64,000 bases of DNA from Thiothrix litoralis (GTDB lineage Bacteria; Pseudomonadota; Gammaproteobacteria; Thiotrichales; Thiotrichaceae). Under the pieces are notes generated by a model. The model was not told the origin of the DNA, searched no databases, and saw only the letters and a list, made by a program, of their open reading frames with translations. The translations under genes and the position numbers were made by a program. The stretch covers positions 3,872,501 to 3,936,500 of the forward strand of contig NZ_CP072801.1 in NCBI RefSeq assembly GCF_017901135.1. The letters run 5' to 3'. Positions within the stretch are counted from its first letter, which is position 1, and every line of letters starts with the position of its first letter. This document shows, piece by piece, positions 10,820-22,441 of this stretch.

Positions 10820-11566
10820 ATGACATTGAAAATTTTAATCGTAGACGACGAGGAATATGCCCGCGCCCGTATCAAGGGGTTGCTGGCAAGCCAGGTCGAT
10901 TACGGCGTTTGTGCAGAAGCCGAAAACGGGGTGGATGCAGTGCTGATGACAGAACGTTATCAGCCGGACATTGTGCTGATGGACATTTCTATGCCGGGTA
11001 TGGACGGCTTAGAAGCGGCACGGCACATTTCGGGCATGGATAGCCCACCAGCCGTCATATTCACCACAGCGTATGGAGAATATGCTTTAGAAGCCTTTTC
11101 AACAAAAGCAACAGGGTATCTTATGAAGCCTATTAGACAAGAACAATTATTACAAAGTCTGGAACAAGCCCGCTCATTGAACCGTGCACAACGTATGGAG
11201 GCGCTGGAAAACCGTGAAGGGCGCAACATGTTGTCACGCAAACACATTTGTGCGCGGATGCGTGGCAACCTTGAGTTGATTCCAATCGAAGATGTGGTGT
11301 ATTTCCAAGCCGACCAGAAATATGTGACGGTGCGCCACAAGAAGGGTGAGGTCATTATTGAAGAGTCGCTGAAGTCTCTGGAAACCGATTTGGCTGATCG
11401 CTTTATCCGCATTCATCGCAATGCGTTGGTCTCTAAAACTGCGATTGCTGGTTTGTCCAAATCGTCGGTCGGGCGTACCCAGATTGTGCTGGATAACGTC
11501 AAGGACCAACTGGAAGTCAGCCGCCGCCATTTGGCGGAAGTGCGTCGGTTCGTGCGTAACCGTTAA
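10820..11566 (+). CDS. LytTR-family response regulator (AlgR-like)
   Basis: DNA-binding response regulator of 248 residues. The receiver domain has the acidic pair at D9-D10, phosphoacceptor D55 in IVLMDISMPG, and a switch segment near FTTAYGEYALEAF with KP at the usual place. The C-terminal LytTR domain (about 140-245) contains IEDVVYFQADQKYVTVRHK and the ending RFIRIHRNALVSKTAI typical of AlgR. It follows the kinase gene by 8 bases, so the two form an operon. An intrinsic terminator follows directly. Confidence 0.92.
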   Translation: MTLKILIVDDEEYARARIKGLLASQVDYGVCAEAENGVDAVLMTERYQPDIVLMDISMPGMDGLEAARHISGMDSPPAVIFTTAYGEYALEAFSTKATGYLMKPIRQEQLLQSLEQARSLNRAQRMEALENREGRNMLSRKHICARMRGNLELIPIEDVVYFQADQKYVTVRHKKGEVIIEESLKSLETDLADRFIRIHRNALVSKTAIAGLSKSSVGRTQIVLDNVKDQLEVSRRHLAEVRRFVRNR

Positions 11567-11593
11567 TTTATTACTGTTCGTTTCTCCTGTTTA

Positions 11594-11622
11594 GGGGCGT
11601 GAGTATTCGCGCCCCTTTTTTT
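11594..11622 (+). terminator. rho-independent terminator of the two-component operon
   Basis: GGGGCG pairs with CGCCCC around a 10-base loop, followed by seven T residues at 11616-11622. It sits 28 bases after the response-regulator stop and overlaps the end of the convergent thioredoxin-like gene by one or two bases. Confidence 0.85.
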
Positions 11623-12106
11623 ATTTCACTGCCTGTTGTGCGGCGTCGATAGCGTTCTCCAGATACGCGCCATAAAAATCAGGGCTGTTGTAGCCCAGCA
11701 AGCGTTCTGCGATTTCTTCCCCTTGTGCATTCAAAAACACCAGCGTAGGGGTGAGCGATACTTTATGGCGAGCCGCAAATTCATCCACATCAATCTTGTC
11801 GCCGTTAAAATCAATCACACTCGCCTCATCCCCCATGTCGAAACTACGGATCAGAATACGCGAGTCATATTTGCCGCTGGTGATCATCGGTTGCAGGTAT
11901 TCGGCTTCCAGCCGTTTGCAGAATCCACAGTAGTCAGCACGAAATGCCAACAGTAGCGGCAGCTTCTTGTTCTGCATTTCTTGTTGCAATGCACGAAAAT
12001 CATGTGCATCCTGTAGGCTCTCTGCGGCAAATCCGGTGTGGGTTAGCGTGCTCAGTAGTAATAAGCCAAGTAGTGCGATGGTGGTCAGTGGTTGATTTAT
12101 TTGCAT
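11621..12106 (-). CDS. periplasmic thioredoxin-like protein
   Basis: A 161-residue thioredoxin-fold protein with a signal peptide (hydrophobic residues 8-27, cleavage likely after FAA). The redox pair is CGFC at residues 60-63 in FRADYCGFCKRLEAEYL. The FLNAQGEEIAERLLGY segment is typical of the SoxW/DsbC-like thioredoxin_2 group. I chose the ATG at 12106 because a strong AAAGGAGG site sits just before it and the signal peptide begins there; the frame could extend to 12160. It probably keeps a periplasmic thiol reduced, for example in cytochrome c or Sox protein maturation, but no partner genes are adjacent. It is transcribed away from the atp operon. Confidence 0.82.
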   Translation of the reverse strand: MQINQPLTTIALLGLLLLSTLTHTGFAAESLQDAHDFRALQQEMQNKKLPLLLAFRADYCGFCKRLEAEYLQPMITSGKYDSRILIRSFDMGDEASVIDFNGDKIDVDEFAARHKVSLTPTLVFLNAQGEEIAERLLGYNSPDFYGAYLENAIDAAQQAVK

Positions 12107-12249
12107 AAAATTATCCTCCTTTGGGATAAAGCCCCGGTTATTCTCTGGCTTTATAGACAAAATATAGGTGATTTTGTTGTGGCGGGATATACCAAAAGGG
12201 ATATATAATGTCTGCCTGTTTCCTAATGGGTCAGGGTTAGCCCGAGTAG

Positions 12250-12278
12250 TTGACCGTATATTAGTATCTATTTATACT
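12250..12278 (+). promoter_or_regulatory. sigma-70 promoter of the atp operon
   Basis: TTGACC at 12250-12255, a spacer of exactly 17 bases, and TATACT at 12273-12278, followed 27 bases later by the atpI ATG. The fit to consensus is very good. Another TATAAT at 12204-12209 lacks a matching -35 box. The gap 12107-12305 otherwise holds no gene. Confidence 0.75.
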
Positions 12279-12305
12279 CCATCGGGATTTCAGAGAGAGG
12301 AGGTT

Positions 12306-12683
12306 ATGCTTAAACCTTCTCCAGAGGAGCAGATGCGAAGCATACTTATTATTCAATTCATCCTAGTGCTGGCTGGTGTAGCAGTATCATTATGGCATCA
12401 GGGTGAAGCAGCATTGTTGCCTGCCTGTTATGGCGGGGCGATTGCACTCGCGAACACTTTATTGCTGTCCCGCCGTGTGGCACAAGCCGGAGAGATAGCG
12501 AAAACCAGTCCACAGCAGAGCGTGAATGCTTTGTATTTTGGTGTGGTACAACGATTTGTATTTGTGTTGGTTGCGCTAGGGTTCGGTTTGGGCTATCTAA
12601 AGTTATCCCCTGTTCCTTTATTGGGTACGTTTATGGTCGCGCAACTGGCCTACATGCTGATGGGAACCCGCCAAGTCGGGTGA
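12306..12683 (+). CDS. atpI: ATP synthase subunit I
   Basis: Small membrane protein of 125 residues thought to help assemble the c-ring or bring in magnesium. I start at ATG 12306, 3 bases after a strong AGAGAGGAGG ribosome site; the frame is open to 12168 but that stretch overlaps the promoter. Four hydrophobic segments are visible (ILIIQFILVLAGVAVSLW, LLPACYGGAIALANTLLL, FVFVLVALGFGLGYL, GTFMVAQLAYMLMG). The pattern with GGAIALANT is typical of AtpI. First gene of the atp operon. Confidence 0.88.
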   Translation: MLKPSPEEQMRSILIIQFILVLAGVAVSLWHQGEAALLPACYGGAIALANTLLLSRRVAQAGEIAKTSPQQSVNALYFGVVQRFVFVLVALGFGLGYLKLSPVPLLGTFMVAQLAYMLMGTRQVG

Positions 12684-12721
12684 TGTCAGCAAAACAGTTT
12701 TTAACTTTGTGTACGGAGTGA

Positions 12722-13579
<858 letters not shown>

Positions 13580-13665
13580 TAGATGCAGGGGCGACCATCG
13601 GTCGCCCCATGAAATGATTTTTTAGTTTTATTTTTTGATTTTTAACTTTTCTTGGAGACTTCACA

Positions 13666-13953
13666 ATGGATGCAAATGCAATTGCAATGATCTATTCCTA
13701 CACGGCTGTAGGCGTTGGTATTATCTTGGCGGCTGCTGGTCTGGGTTCCGCACTGGGCTGGGGTATGATCTGTTCCAAATTTATCGAAGGCATTGCTCGC
13801 CAACCTGAAATGCGCGCGCAATTGACTGGTCAGATGCTGTTTACCGGTGGTCTGATGGAAGCATTCCCAATGATCGTTCTGGGTATCTCTATGTGGTTCA
13901 TCTTTGCCAACCCGTTCATTGGCGCTGCCAAAGCTGCAATGGGTGCTGGTTAA
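13666..13953 (+). CDS. atpE: F0F1 ATP synthase subunit c
   Basis: Ring-forming proteolipid of 95 residues with two membrane helices joined by the polar loop EGIARQPEMR. The ion-binding carboxylate is the glutamate in FTGGLMEAFPMIV. The following residue is Ala, not the Ser expected of sodium-binding rings, so the ring is probably proton-driven. A TTGGAGA ribosome site precedes the ATG. The 86-bp gap after atpB is AT-rich. Confidence 0.97.
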   Translation: MDANAIAMIYSYTAVGVGIILAAAGLGSALGWGMICSKFIEGIARQPEMRAQLTGQMLFTGGLMEAFPMIVLGISMWFIFANPFIGAAKAAMGAG

Positions 13954-13996
13954 TTCCCCGATTGTTAAACGTTGTTACTAACATTCGGAGGTTAAC

Positions 13997-14467
13997 ATGA
14001 ACGTAACTGCAACCCTGATTGGTCAGATGATCGTCTTTTCGATCCTTGTCTGGTTCGTCAAGAGCGTATTGTGGGAACCGATGCTGAAAGTGCTGGAAGA
14101 CCGTAAAGGGCGTATTGCCGATGGTCTTGCCGCTGCCGAAAAAGGCAAGCACGAAGAGGAATTGGCTCGCAAGCACGCTTTGGATGAGCTGAAAAAAGCT
14201 AAAGCCGAAGCTGCCGAAATCGTTGCACAAGGCCAAAAGCGTGCAGCGGAAATCGTTGACGAAGCCAAGAATGCTGCTATCGAAGAAGCAGGCCGCGTGA
14301 AAGTCGCAGCCCAAGCGGACATCGAACAGGAGGTTTCCCGTGCGCGTGAAACGCTGCGTACTCAAGTTTCTGCTTTGGCAGTAGCGGGTGCGGAGAAAAT
14401 TCTTGGTAAGGAAATTGATGCCAAAGCTCACGCTAAAGCATTGGATGAACTGGCTGCGCAAATTTAA
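13997..14467 (+). CDS. atpF: F0F1 ATP synthase subunit b
   Basis: Peripheral stalk subunit of 156 residues: one N-terminal membrane helix (LIGQMIVFSILVWFVKSVLW), then a long charged, Ala-rich coiled coil ending GKEIDAKAHAKALDELAAQI. Length and layout match E. coli AtpF. A CGGAGG ribosome site lies 8 bases before the ATG. Twelve bases separate it from atpH. Confidence 0.96.
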   Translation: MNVTATLIGQMIVFSILVWFVKSVLWEPMLKVLEDRKGRIADGLAAAEKGKHEEELARKHALDELKKAKAEAAEIVAQGQKRAAEIVDEAKNAAIEEAGRVKVAAQADIEQEVSRARETLRTQVSALAVAGAEKILGKEIDAKAHAKALDELAAQI

Positions 14468-14478
14468 GGTGGTGAACC

Positions 14479-15015
14479 ATGTCTGATTTGACAACCGCTG
14501 CCCGTCCTTACGCCCGAGCGGTGTTTGAGATGGCGCAGGAAGCCGGAAAGCTGACCGAATGGTCTGCTCAACTGGCAGCCATGTCTGCGGTCGTCGCGGC
14601 TGAAGGTTCATCTGCCTTGTTGGCTCATCCTCGCATGACCAAAGAACAGAAAGCGGACGTATTCGGTGAGATTGCAGGTGATGCACTCGACGACCAAGGC
14701 CGCAATCTGCTCAAGGCACTGGCAGAGAATGACCGTTTTACCTTGCTACCTGACATTACTACCCTCTTCGAGCAAATGAAGGCGGAAGCAGAAGGTGCAA
14801 TTGAGGCGGAAATCATTTCTGCACAGGAAATGAGCGATGACCAGCAGCAGACCATTGCTGCGGCACTCCAAAAACGCTTGGGACGTGAGATTAAGCTCGT
14901 CACTAAAGTTGACCCAACCCTGATGGGTGGTGCGGTAATTCGCGCGGGTGACTTGGTGATTGACGGCTCAATCCAGAGCAGGCTGAAAGATATGAAGGCG
15001 GCGTTGGGGCGCTAA
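14479..15015 (+). CDS. atpH: F0F1 ATP synthase subunit delta
   Basis: The 178-residue OSCP-type subunit that ties the peripheral stalk to the F1 head. It begins TTAARPYARAVFEMA, the family start, and ends with the signature PTLMGGAVIRAGDLVIDGS. The ribosome site AAGGTGGTG overlaps the end of the intergenic gap. Correct position between atpF and atpA. Confidence 0.96.
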   Translation: MSDLTTAARPYARAVFEMAQEAGKLTEWSAQLAAMSAVVAAEGSSALLAHPRMTKEQKADVFGEIAGDALDDQGRNLLKALAENDRFTLLPDITTLFEQMKAEAEGAIEAEIISAQEMSDDQQQTIAAALQKRLGREIKLVTKVDPTLMGGAVIRAGDLVIDGSIQSRLKDMKAALGR

Positions 15016-15043
15016 GCCCAGCCGATATATTGAGGAATAGCAT

Positions 15044-16585
15044 ATGCAACTTAACCCAACTGAAATCAGTGACCTGATCAAAAAGCGCATTAGCAGCTTT
15101 GAGTCCGGTGCTGAAGCTCGCACTGAGGGTACGGTTGTCTCCGTTACGGATGGTATCGTCCGCCTTCACGGGCTTGGCGATGTAATGTCTGGCGAGATGA
15201 TCGAATTCTCCAACGGCTCTTACGGTCTGGCTTTGAACCTAGAGCGTGATTCCGTCGGTGCGGTTGTCCTTGGTGATTACAAAGGTATCACTGAAGGCGA
15301 CACCGTAAAATGTACTGGTCGTATTCTGGAAGTGCCACACGGTCGTGGTTTGCTGGGTCGCGTCGTTGACGCACTGGGCAACCCAATTGACGGTAAAGGC
15401 CCGGTAGAAAACGACGGTTACGCCCCAATTGAGCGCATGGCGCCGGGCGTTATTGAACGTAAATCGGTTGACCAGCCGCTGCAAACCGGTGTGAAAGCAC
15501 TGGATGCGATGGTACCCATCGGTCGTGGTCAGCGCGAACTGATCATCGGTGACCGCCAAACCGGTAAAACGGCGGTAGCAGTCGATGCGATCATCAACCA
15601 AAAAGGCAAAAACGTGAAATGCGTTTACGTCGCGGTTGGTCAAAAAGCATCTTCCGTTGCCAACGTAGTACGCAAACTCGAAGAGTACGGCGCACTGGAA
15701 TACACTGTTATCGTGGCTGCAACAGCGGCTGATCCGGCTTCCATGCAATACCTCGCGCCTTACGCGGGTTGCACCATGGGTGAATACTTCCGTGACCGTG
15801 GCGAAGACGCTTTGATTGTATACGACGATTTGACCAAGCAGGCTTGGGCTTACCGTCAAGTTTCCCTGTTGCTGCGCCGCCCACCGGGTCGTGAAGCGTA
15901 TCCAGGGGACGTTTTCTACCTGCATTCCCGTTTGCTGGAACGCGCTTCCCGCGTTAATAAAGAATACGTTGAAGAATTCACTAAAGGTGAAGTGAAAGGC
16001 CAAACCGGTTCATTGACCGCACTGCCGATCATCGAAACCCAAGGTGGTGACGTTTCTGCCTTCGTTCCGACCAACGTTATCTCGATCACTGATGGTCAGA
16101 TCTTCTTGGAAAGTGACCTGTTCAACGCGGGCATCCGTCCTGCGATCAACGCAGGTCTGTCAGTATCCCGCGTAGGCGGTGCTGCACAAACCAAGATCAT
16201 CAAGAAACTCGGTGGTGGTGTACGTTTGGCGCTGGCGCAGTACCGTGAATTGGCAGCGTTCTCACAGTTCGCATCCGACCTCGACGAAGGCACTCGTAAG
16301 TCTTTGGATCGTGGTAAGCGCGTTACTGAACTGATGAAACAGCCACAATTCTCCCCGCTGTCTGTAGCAGAAATGGCTTTCTCCTTGTTTGCCGCCAACG
16401 AGGGTTTCCTCGATGACGTCGACGCGAACAAGATCGTGGATTTTGAAGCAGCCATGCTGAGCTATCTGCGTACTTCCGAGAAGGAACTGCTGGACAAGAT
16501 CAACGAGAAAGGTGATTTCAACGACGAGATTGCAGGTGCGATGAAAACCGCGCTGGAAACTTTCAAGTCTAAAAACACTTGGTAA
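15044..16585 (+). CDS. atpA: F0F1 ATP synthase subunit alpha
   Basis: Non-catalytic nucleotide-binding subunit of the F1 head, 513 residues, the same as E. coli. P-loop GDRQTGKT at residues 169-176; the signature [17 protein letters not shown] is intact. The ribosome site is GAGGAATAG before ATG 15044. A long open frame on the opposite strand here is a shadow of the biased codon use. Confidence 0.98.
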   Translation: MQLNPTEISDLIKKRISSFESGAEARTEGTVVSVTDGIVRLHGLGDVMSGEMIEFSNGSYGLALNLERDSVGAVVLGDYKGITEGDTVKCTGRILEVPHGRGLLGRVVDALGNPIDGKGPVENDGYAPIERMAPGVIERKSVDQPLQTGVKALDAMVPIGRGQRELIIGDRQTGKTAVAVDAIINQKGKNVKCVYVAVGQKASSVANVVRKLEEYGALEYTVIVAATAADPASMQYLAPYAGCTMGEYFRDRGEDALIVYDDLTKQAWAYRQVSLLLRRPPGREAYPGDVFYLHSRLLERASRVNKEYVEEFTKGEVKGQTGSLTALPIIETQGGDVSAFVPTNVISITDGQIFLESDLFNAGIRPAINAGLSVSRVGGAAQTKIIKKLGGGVRLALAQYRELAAFSQFASDLDEGTRKSLDRGKRVTELMKQPQFSPLSVAEMAFSLFAANEGFLDDVDANKIVDFEAAMLSYLRTSEKELLDKINEKGDFNDEIAGAMKTALETFKSKNTW

Positions 16586-16600
16586 TGGGAGGTTAATCCT

Positions 16601-17458
16601 ATGGCAGGTGGTAAAGAAATACTAAGCCAGATCAAGAGCATTAGTAATACCAAGAAGATCACAAAAGCAATGGAGATGGTTGCTGCATCCAAAATGCGCC
16701 GTGCGCAAGACCGGATGAAAGCTAGTCGTCCCTATGCTGACAAAATGCGCCAAGTGGTAGGTCACGTGGCGAATGGTCATCTTGAGTACAAGCATCCTTA
16801 TACCCAAGAACGCGAAACCGTGAAACGGGTTGGCTACATCATCATGTCCTCTGACCGGGGCTTGTGTGGTGGTTTGAACGTCAACTTGTTCAAGCAAGCG
16901 TTACGTAGCATTGCGGACTGGAGGAAAGAGGATGTCGAAGTCGACATCTGCGTCTTTGGTGCCAAAGCTGCGGCGGCGTTTCGTCGTTACGGGATTGTTG
17001 CCCAGAAAACCCACATGGGCGATGCCCCAAAAGTGGCGGACATGATTGGCACCATCAAGGTGATGTTGGATGCTTACGAGGAAGGCCGAATTGATCGCCT
17101 TTTCCTGGTCGAGAATGAATTCGTCAACAGCATGACGCAAAAACCGCAGGTGACACAGCTCATCCCGGTGGTTGCTGCATCGGTGGATTCAATCAAGCAC
17201 CATTGGGACTATCTCTACGAACCTGAGTCGAAAGAAGTCATTGATGCGTTGATGCAGCGTTACATTGAATCACTCATTTACCAAGGCGCGGTTGAAAACG
17301 TGGCTTGCGAGATGGCAGCACGGATGGTCGCCATGAAGAGCGCCTCCGACAATGCCGGAACCATGATTGATGATTTGAAGCTCATCTACAACAAGGCGCG
17401 TCAGGCGGCAATCACTCAGGAAATTTCCGAGATTGTTGCGGGTGCTTCAGCGGTCTAA
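16601..17458 (+). CDS. atpG: F0F1 ATP synthase subunit gamma
   Basis: Central rotor shaft of 285 residues. Long N- and C-terminal helices are evident: [20 protein letters not shown] near the start and [20 protein letters not shown] near the end. [11 protein letters not shown] is the conserved core motif. GGGAGG ribosome site at 16588-16593. Confidence 0.97.
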   Translation: MAGGKEILSQIKSISNTKKITKAMEMVAASKMRRAQDRMKASRPYADKMRQVVGHVANGHLEYKHPYTQERETVKRVGYIIMSSDRGLCGGLNVNLFKQALRSIADWRKEDVEVDICVFGAKAAAAFRRYGIVAQKTHMGDAPKVADMIGTIKVMLDAYEEGRIDRLFLVENEFVNSMTQKPQVTQLIPVVAASVDSIKHHWDYLYEPESKEVIDALMQRYIESLIYQGAVENVACEMAARMVAMKSASDNAGTMIDDLKLIYNKARQAAITQEISEIVAGASAV

Positions 17459-17494
17459 GGCTGTTACGGATTTTAAATTTTAGTGAGGTACTGA

Positions 17495-18874
<1,380 letters not shown>

Positions 18875-18886
18875 TAGGAGGGCATC

Positions 18887-19312
18887 ATGGCGATGACATT
18901 TCATTTGGATGTGGTGACAGCAGAACAGTCCCTGTTCTCTGGCACTGTCGAAGAAGTGATTGCACCGGGTGCAATGGGTGACTTAGGCATTATGCCGCGT
19001 CACTCGCAGTTGATTTCCAAGCTGCGTGCAGGCGAATTACAGTACAAAACCGAAGACGGGATGGCATCGCTGTTCGTCTCTGGCGGTGTACTGGAAGTTC
19101 AGCCACACGTCGTGACAGTATTGGCTGACACCGGGATGCGTGCGGAAGACCTCGACGAGGCCGCCGCCCGCGAAGCGATGAAGCAAGCCCAAGACGCGCT
19201 GCAAGGCAAAGACCCGGAAGACCTCGACTATGAGGCGATCCAGTCCGAGCTAGAAGCGGCGAAGGCGCAGATCGAAATGCTGCACCGGATCGGTAAAGCT
19301 CGCGGTCACTGA
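18887..19312 (+). CDS. atpC: F0F1 ATP synthase subunit epsilon
   Basis: Regulatory subunit of 141 residues with an N-terminal beta-sandwich (FHLDVVTAEQSLFSG, GDLGIMPRHSQLISKLRAGEL) and a C-terminal helical pair that can inhibit ATP hydrolysis. GGAGGG ribosome site directly upstream. Last gene of the operon, followed by a strong terminator. Confidence 0.96.
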   Translation: MAMTFHLDVVTAEQSLFSGTVEEVIAPGAMGDLGIMPRHSQLISKLRAGELQYKTEDGMASLFVSGGVLEVQPHVVTVLADTGMRAEDLDEAAAREAMKQAQDALQGKDPEDLDYEAIQSELEAAKAQIEMLHRIGKARGH

Positions 19313-19336
19313 GTTTCGACGAGTCCGCAAAAAACC

Positions 19337-19362
19337 AAAAAGGCTCCTTCGGGAGCCTTTTT
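19337..19362. terminator. bidirectional terminator after atpC
   Basis: An 11-bp stem AAAAAGGCTCC / GGAGCCTTTTT closes a TTCG tetraloop. It has a T run on both strands, so it can serve atpC (plus) and the convergent AAA-ATPase gene (minus), whose stop is at 19364. Confidence 0.92.
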
Positions 19363-19363
19363 G

Positions 19364-20929
19364 CTATGAGCAATCCTCTTCCCACTCAAACCGCACAAAA
19401 TTCCGTACCTCGGCACTGAACTCCATCCCCACCAAAAAGATGCGGTGCTGCCCATCGCGATACGGCGCGGCGTAATCCTTTTCCTTGATCTGGCGCATGG
19501 CGCTGCCGTCACCTTCCGTACCCTTCACCATTTTGAATTCAAAGATAATCACCTGTTTTTGCCCATCCGGTAGCGTAAAACGCAGGGCCATATCCACCCG
19601 CCCCTTGCTGCTGCTTTCTTCCGCACGTGTTTCCAGACTCAGGGAACACAAAAACGCATACATCACTGAAGCGTAATAGCCCTCGTATGCTGCCAGCGTA
19701 TTTTTGGTATGGTTCTGATGCGCGATACCGTCAAACAATGCCCGGAAACGCCGTTCCAGCGCCGCAAAATCATTCGCAAGGAAAGCATCATAAACCGAGC
19801 CGCGTTCATGCCGTTCATCCGTCAAATAGTGTTCCAGCAAATAACTCATCAGGCTATAACGCACTTCATTATTCGGGTAACTCAAGGTGTATTCCGGCAA
19901 GCCACCCACAAACGGCAACTTTTTATCCTTGATGGTCAAATAGCCCGTCTGGAACAACAGCGTTTCCAAGTGAATCCGCTCGATATCAAAATCCCCCAAC
20001 GCCTTGTAATCCATGCGTACCGCTTCAAGGTCGGGCAGGTGGAACGGGCGTTTGCGCAAAATATCCACCAAGAACGACGGCGTAGCGGTTTCAAACCAAT
20101 AGGGCAGGAACTCTTTCCCGCCATCAATAAACAGCAGCATATCAAACGGGTTATAAACACTCTCGCCCAGCCAGTTATAGCCGTTGTACCAGCGTTGCAC
20201 TAGCGGCATATCCGCCCCTTGCAAGTGTTCACCAAAATGCCGCTCCAGCTCGGTCTGGGTGTAACCGCATAAGGCACTGTAACGCACATCTAGCGTAATA
20301 TCATTGAGGTTATTCAAGCCACTGAACAGCGACACCTTGGAAAATTTGCTCACCCCGGTGAGGAAGGCGAAGCGGATATTGGCATCCTGCCCCTTGATTA
20401 CCGAGTACAGGTTGCGCAAGCCATTGCGCATTTCCGCCGCAATCGCAGGCTTGGTGATGTTGTCGAGAAGCGGCTTGTCGTATTCATCCACCAGCACCAC
20501 TACATTGCGCCCGTACTTGGCTTTGGCATTGCGGATCAGCTCACCAAAGCAAGCTGCGGAATCTTCCTTGTGACGGCAACTGACACCGAGTTGCTCCTGA
20601 TTCAACTCCAGAATTTGTTGGATACGCCGCTCCAGTGCCTCCCGGCTTTCCAGCACACCTCCGGCAAAGCTGATGGAAATTACCGGGTATTGCACCGCCC
20701 AATCCCAATGCGGGTGGATGTGCAAACCCCGGAACAAGGCTTCATTGCCCGCAAACAACTGGTGCAAGGTATCCACCAGTAAGGACTTACCAAAGCGGCG
20801 CGGACGCGAGAGGAAGTAATAGCTACCGTTAGTGACCAACTCATGGACATAGGCGGTTTTGTCCACGTACACACAATCATCCGCCATGATTTTTGCCAGT
20901 GTACTAACGCCGATGGGTAACTTTTTCAT
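19364..20929 (-). CDS. AAA-ATPase-like protein with C-terminal PD-(D/E)XK nuclease-like domain
   Basis: A 521-residue member of the PF09820/PF08011 family. The N-terminus MKKLPIGVSTLAKIMADDCV and YVDKTAYVHELV are family hallmarks. The P-loop is RPRRFGKS at 42-49, and Walker B is VVVLVDEYDKPLL near 148. The C-terminal domain has RVDMALRF (about 443) and IIFEFKMVKG (about 463), consistent with the D...ExK nuclease core. The biochemical function of this family is not established. Members are often multicopy and patchily distributed in bacteria, which suggests a mobile or defence-related role, but nothing next to it supports a specific system. A TATAAT lies about 35 bases upstream on the minus strand. 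Confidence 0.85.
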   Translation of the reverse strand: MKKLPIGVSTLAKIMADDCVYVDKTAYVHELVTNGSYYFLSRPRRFGKSLLVDTLHQLFAGNEALFRGLHIHPHWDWAVQYPVISISFAGGVLESREALERRIQQILELNQEQLGVSCRHKEDSAACFGELIRNAKAKYGRNVVVLVDEYDKPLLDNITKPAIAAEMRNGLRNLYSVIKGQDANIRFAFLTGVSKFSKVSLFSGLNNLNDITLDVRYSALCGYTQTELERHFGEHLQGADMPLVQRWYNGYNWLGESVYNPFDMLLFIDGGKEFLPYWFETATPSFLVDILRKRPFHLPDLEAVRMDYKALGDFDIERIHLETLLFQTGYLTIKDKKLPFVGGLPEYTLSYPNNEVRYSLMSYLLEHYLTDERHERGSVYDAFLANDFAALERRFRALFDGIAHQNHTKNTLAAYEGYYASVMYAFLCSLSLETRAEESSSKGRVDMALRFTLPDGQKQVIIFEFKMVKGTEGDGSAMRQIKEKDYAAPYRDGQHRIFLVGMEFSAEVRNFVRFEWEEDCS

Positions 20930-20982
20930 GTGCCGAAACCTGCCTTGTGGGTGCTAAAGGCATTATAGCGGGTTTTTGGCTG

Positions 20983-22410
20983 TTACCCCTCATCCAGCCC
21001 GTACTTCTGAATCCGGTAGCGCAATTGTCGGAATGACATCCCCAGCACTTCCGCTGCCTTGGTGCGGTTCCAGCGGGTTTGCTCCAGCGCTCGCAGGATC
21101 AAATCGCGTTCTGCTTCCTCATCCACCGGATTCCACGCAGGCAGCGTCTCCACCTCTATTTTTCCCTTCTTGTCTTCCATCCCCTCGTCGTTCCCTGGGC
21201 GCAGTCGAAGCGAGGGATGAGGAGCAACAATGGCATCAGCCGTTGCTGTCGGCAACTGCAAATCATCCGGCTGGATCGTATTGTTATCGCACAGGGTACT
21301 CGCCCGTTCCAGCACATTTTCCAGCTCGCGCACATTGCCGGGAAAGGCATAGCTGGCCAGTTCATCGCGTGCTGCCTGCGAGAGCCGGATCGGCGGCATT
21401 TGCCAGCGTTTGGCAATCTTTTTCAGGAAAAAATCTGCCAGCAGCAGGATGTCTTCCTGACGTTCGCGCAATGGCGGCACTTTTAGCTTGATGACGTTCA
21501 GGCGGTAATACAAATCCTGGCGGAAATGCCCTGCTGCCACTTCATGTTCCAGACTTTTGTGAGTGGCACTGAGGATGCGCACGTCCACGGCGGTTTCTTC
21601 CAAACCCCCGACGGGTTTGATAGCACCTTCCTGAATCGCCCGCAAGAGTTTGACCTGCATGGTCAGCGGTAAATCGGCGACTTCATCCAGAAACAAGGTG
21701 CCTTTGTGGGCGGCCTGAAACAAGCCTTGTTTGTCGGCGACTGCGCCGGTAAAGCTGCCTTTTTTGTGTCCGAAAAATTCGCTTTCCATCAGGTTTTCGG
21801 GAATAGCACCGCAGTTAACCGGCACAAACGGGGCTTTGACGCGGGAGCCTTGCTGGTGGATCTGGTGCGCGACCAATTCCTTACCGCTGCCGGATTCGCC
21901 GTGAATGTACACCGGTGCTTGGCTGCGTGCCAGTTTGTGGATGGTGCCTTTGAGTTGCTGCATGGCGGGAGAATTCCCCAGAATACTGCTACCGTGAGTG
22001 GCGCTGTTGTCATCATCAGGCACGGTTTGGTGTGCCTTGCCCGCTGACAGTTTCAGTGCAGTTTGGATTAGTTCGCGCAGTTTGGGCAAGTCCACGGGTT
22101 TGGATACAAAATCGTAAGCCCCGGCTTTGAGGGCTTCCACGGCGGTATCCATGCTGCCAAACGCCGTAATCACGGCGACCGGAATGTGCGGGTGGTGTTT
22201 TTGCAGGTAACGCACAATGTCGATGCCGTTGCCGTCGGGCAGCTTCATGTCGGTCAGGCACAGGTTGGGCTGGTGTTGCTCAATTTTGTCGAGCGCGGTT
22301 TGTACGTCGCCCGCCGTGACGGTATCCAGCCCCATGCGCAACAGGGTGATTTCCAGCAATTCGCGGATATCAGGTTCATCGTCGATGATCAGTACAGTTT
22401 GTTCGGTCAT
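20983..22410 (-). CDS. pilR: sigma-54 dependent response regulator PilR
   Basis: NtrC-family activator of 475 residues that turns on pilA and other sigma-54 promoters in response to PilS. Receiver with phosphoacceptor D54 (LTDMKLPDG), AAA+ domain with P-loop GESGSGKE near 172, sigma-54 contact loop GSFTGA near 230, and a Fis-type helix-turn-helix at the C-terminus (RTKAAEVLGMSFRQLRYRIQKYGL). The linker between AAA+ and HTH has residues encoded by a short repeat. It lies 31 bases after pilS. The pilin genes it should control are not in the window. Confidence 0.93.
   Translation of the reverse strand: MTEQTVLIIDDEPDIRELLEITLLRMGLDTVTAGDVQTALDKIEQHQPNLCLTDMKLPDGNGIDIVRYLQKHHPHIPVAVITAFGSMDTAVEALKAGAYDFVSKPVDLPKLRELIQTALKLSAGKAHQTVPDDDNSATHGSSILGNSPAMQQLKGTIHKLARSQAPVYIHGESGSGKELVAHQIHQQGSRVKAPFVPVNCGAIPENLMESEFFGHKKGSFTGAVADKQGLFQAAHKGTLFLDEVADLPLTMQVKLLRAIQEGAIKPVGGLEETAVDVRILSATHKSLEHEVAAGHFRQDLYYRLNVIKLKVPPLRERQEDILLLADFFLKKIAKRWQMPPIRLSQAARDELASYAFPGNVRELENVLERASTLCDNNTIQPDDLQLPTATADAIVAPHPSLRLRPGNDEGMEDKKGKIEVETLPAWNPVDEEAERDLILRALEQTRWNRTKAAEVLGMSFRQLRYRIQKYGLDEG
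21181..21218. repeat. short palindromic repeat inside the pilR linker
   Basis: A dyad with arms of the type TCCCTCG / CGAGGGGA about 38 bases apart. It is translated in the PilR frame as HPSLRLRPGNDEGME. The sequence resembles a dispersed bacterial repeat found in intergenic DNA (recognition from memory). It keeps the frame and lies between two folded domains. Confidence 0.65.
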
Positions 22411-22441
22411 GATGATTGTTATCTTGTTGTTTTATCTGTTT

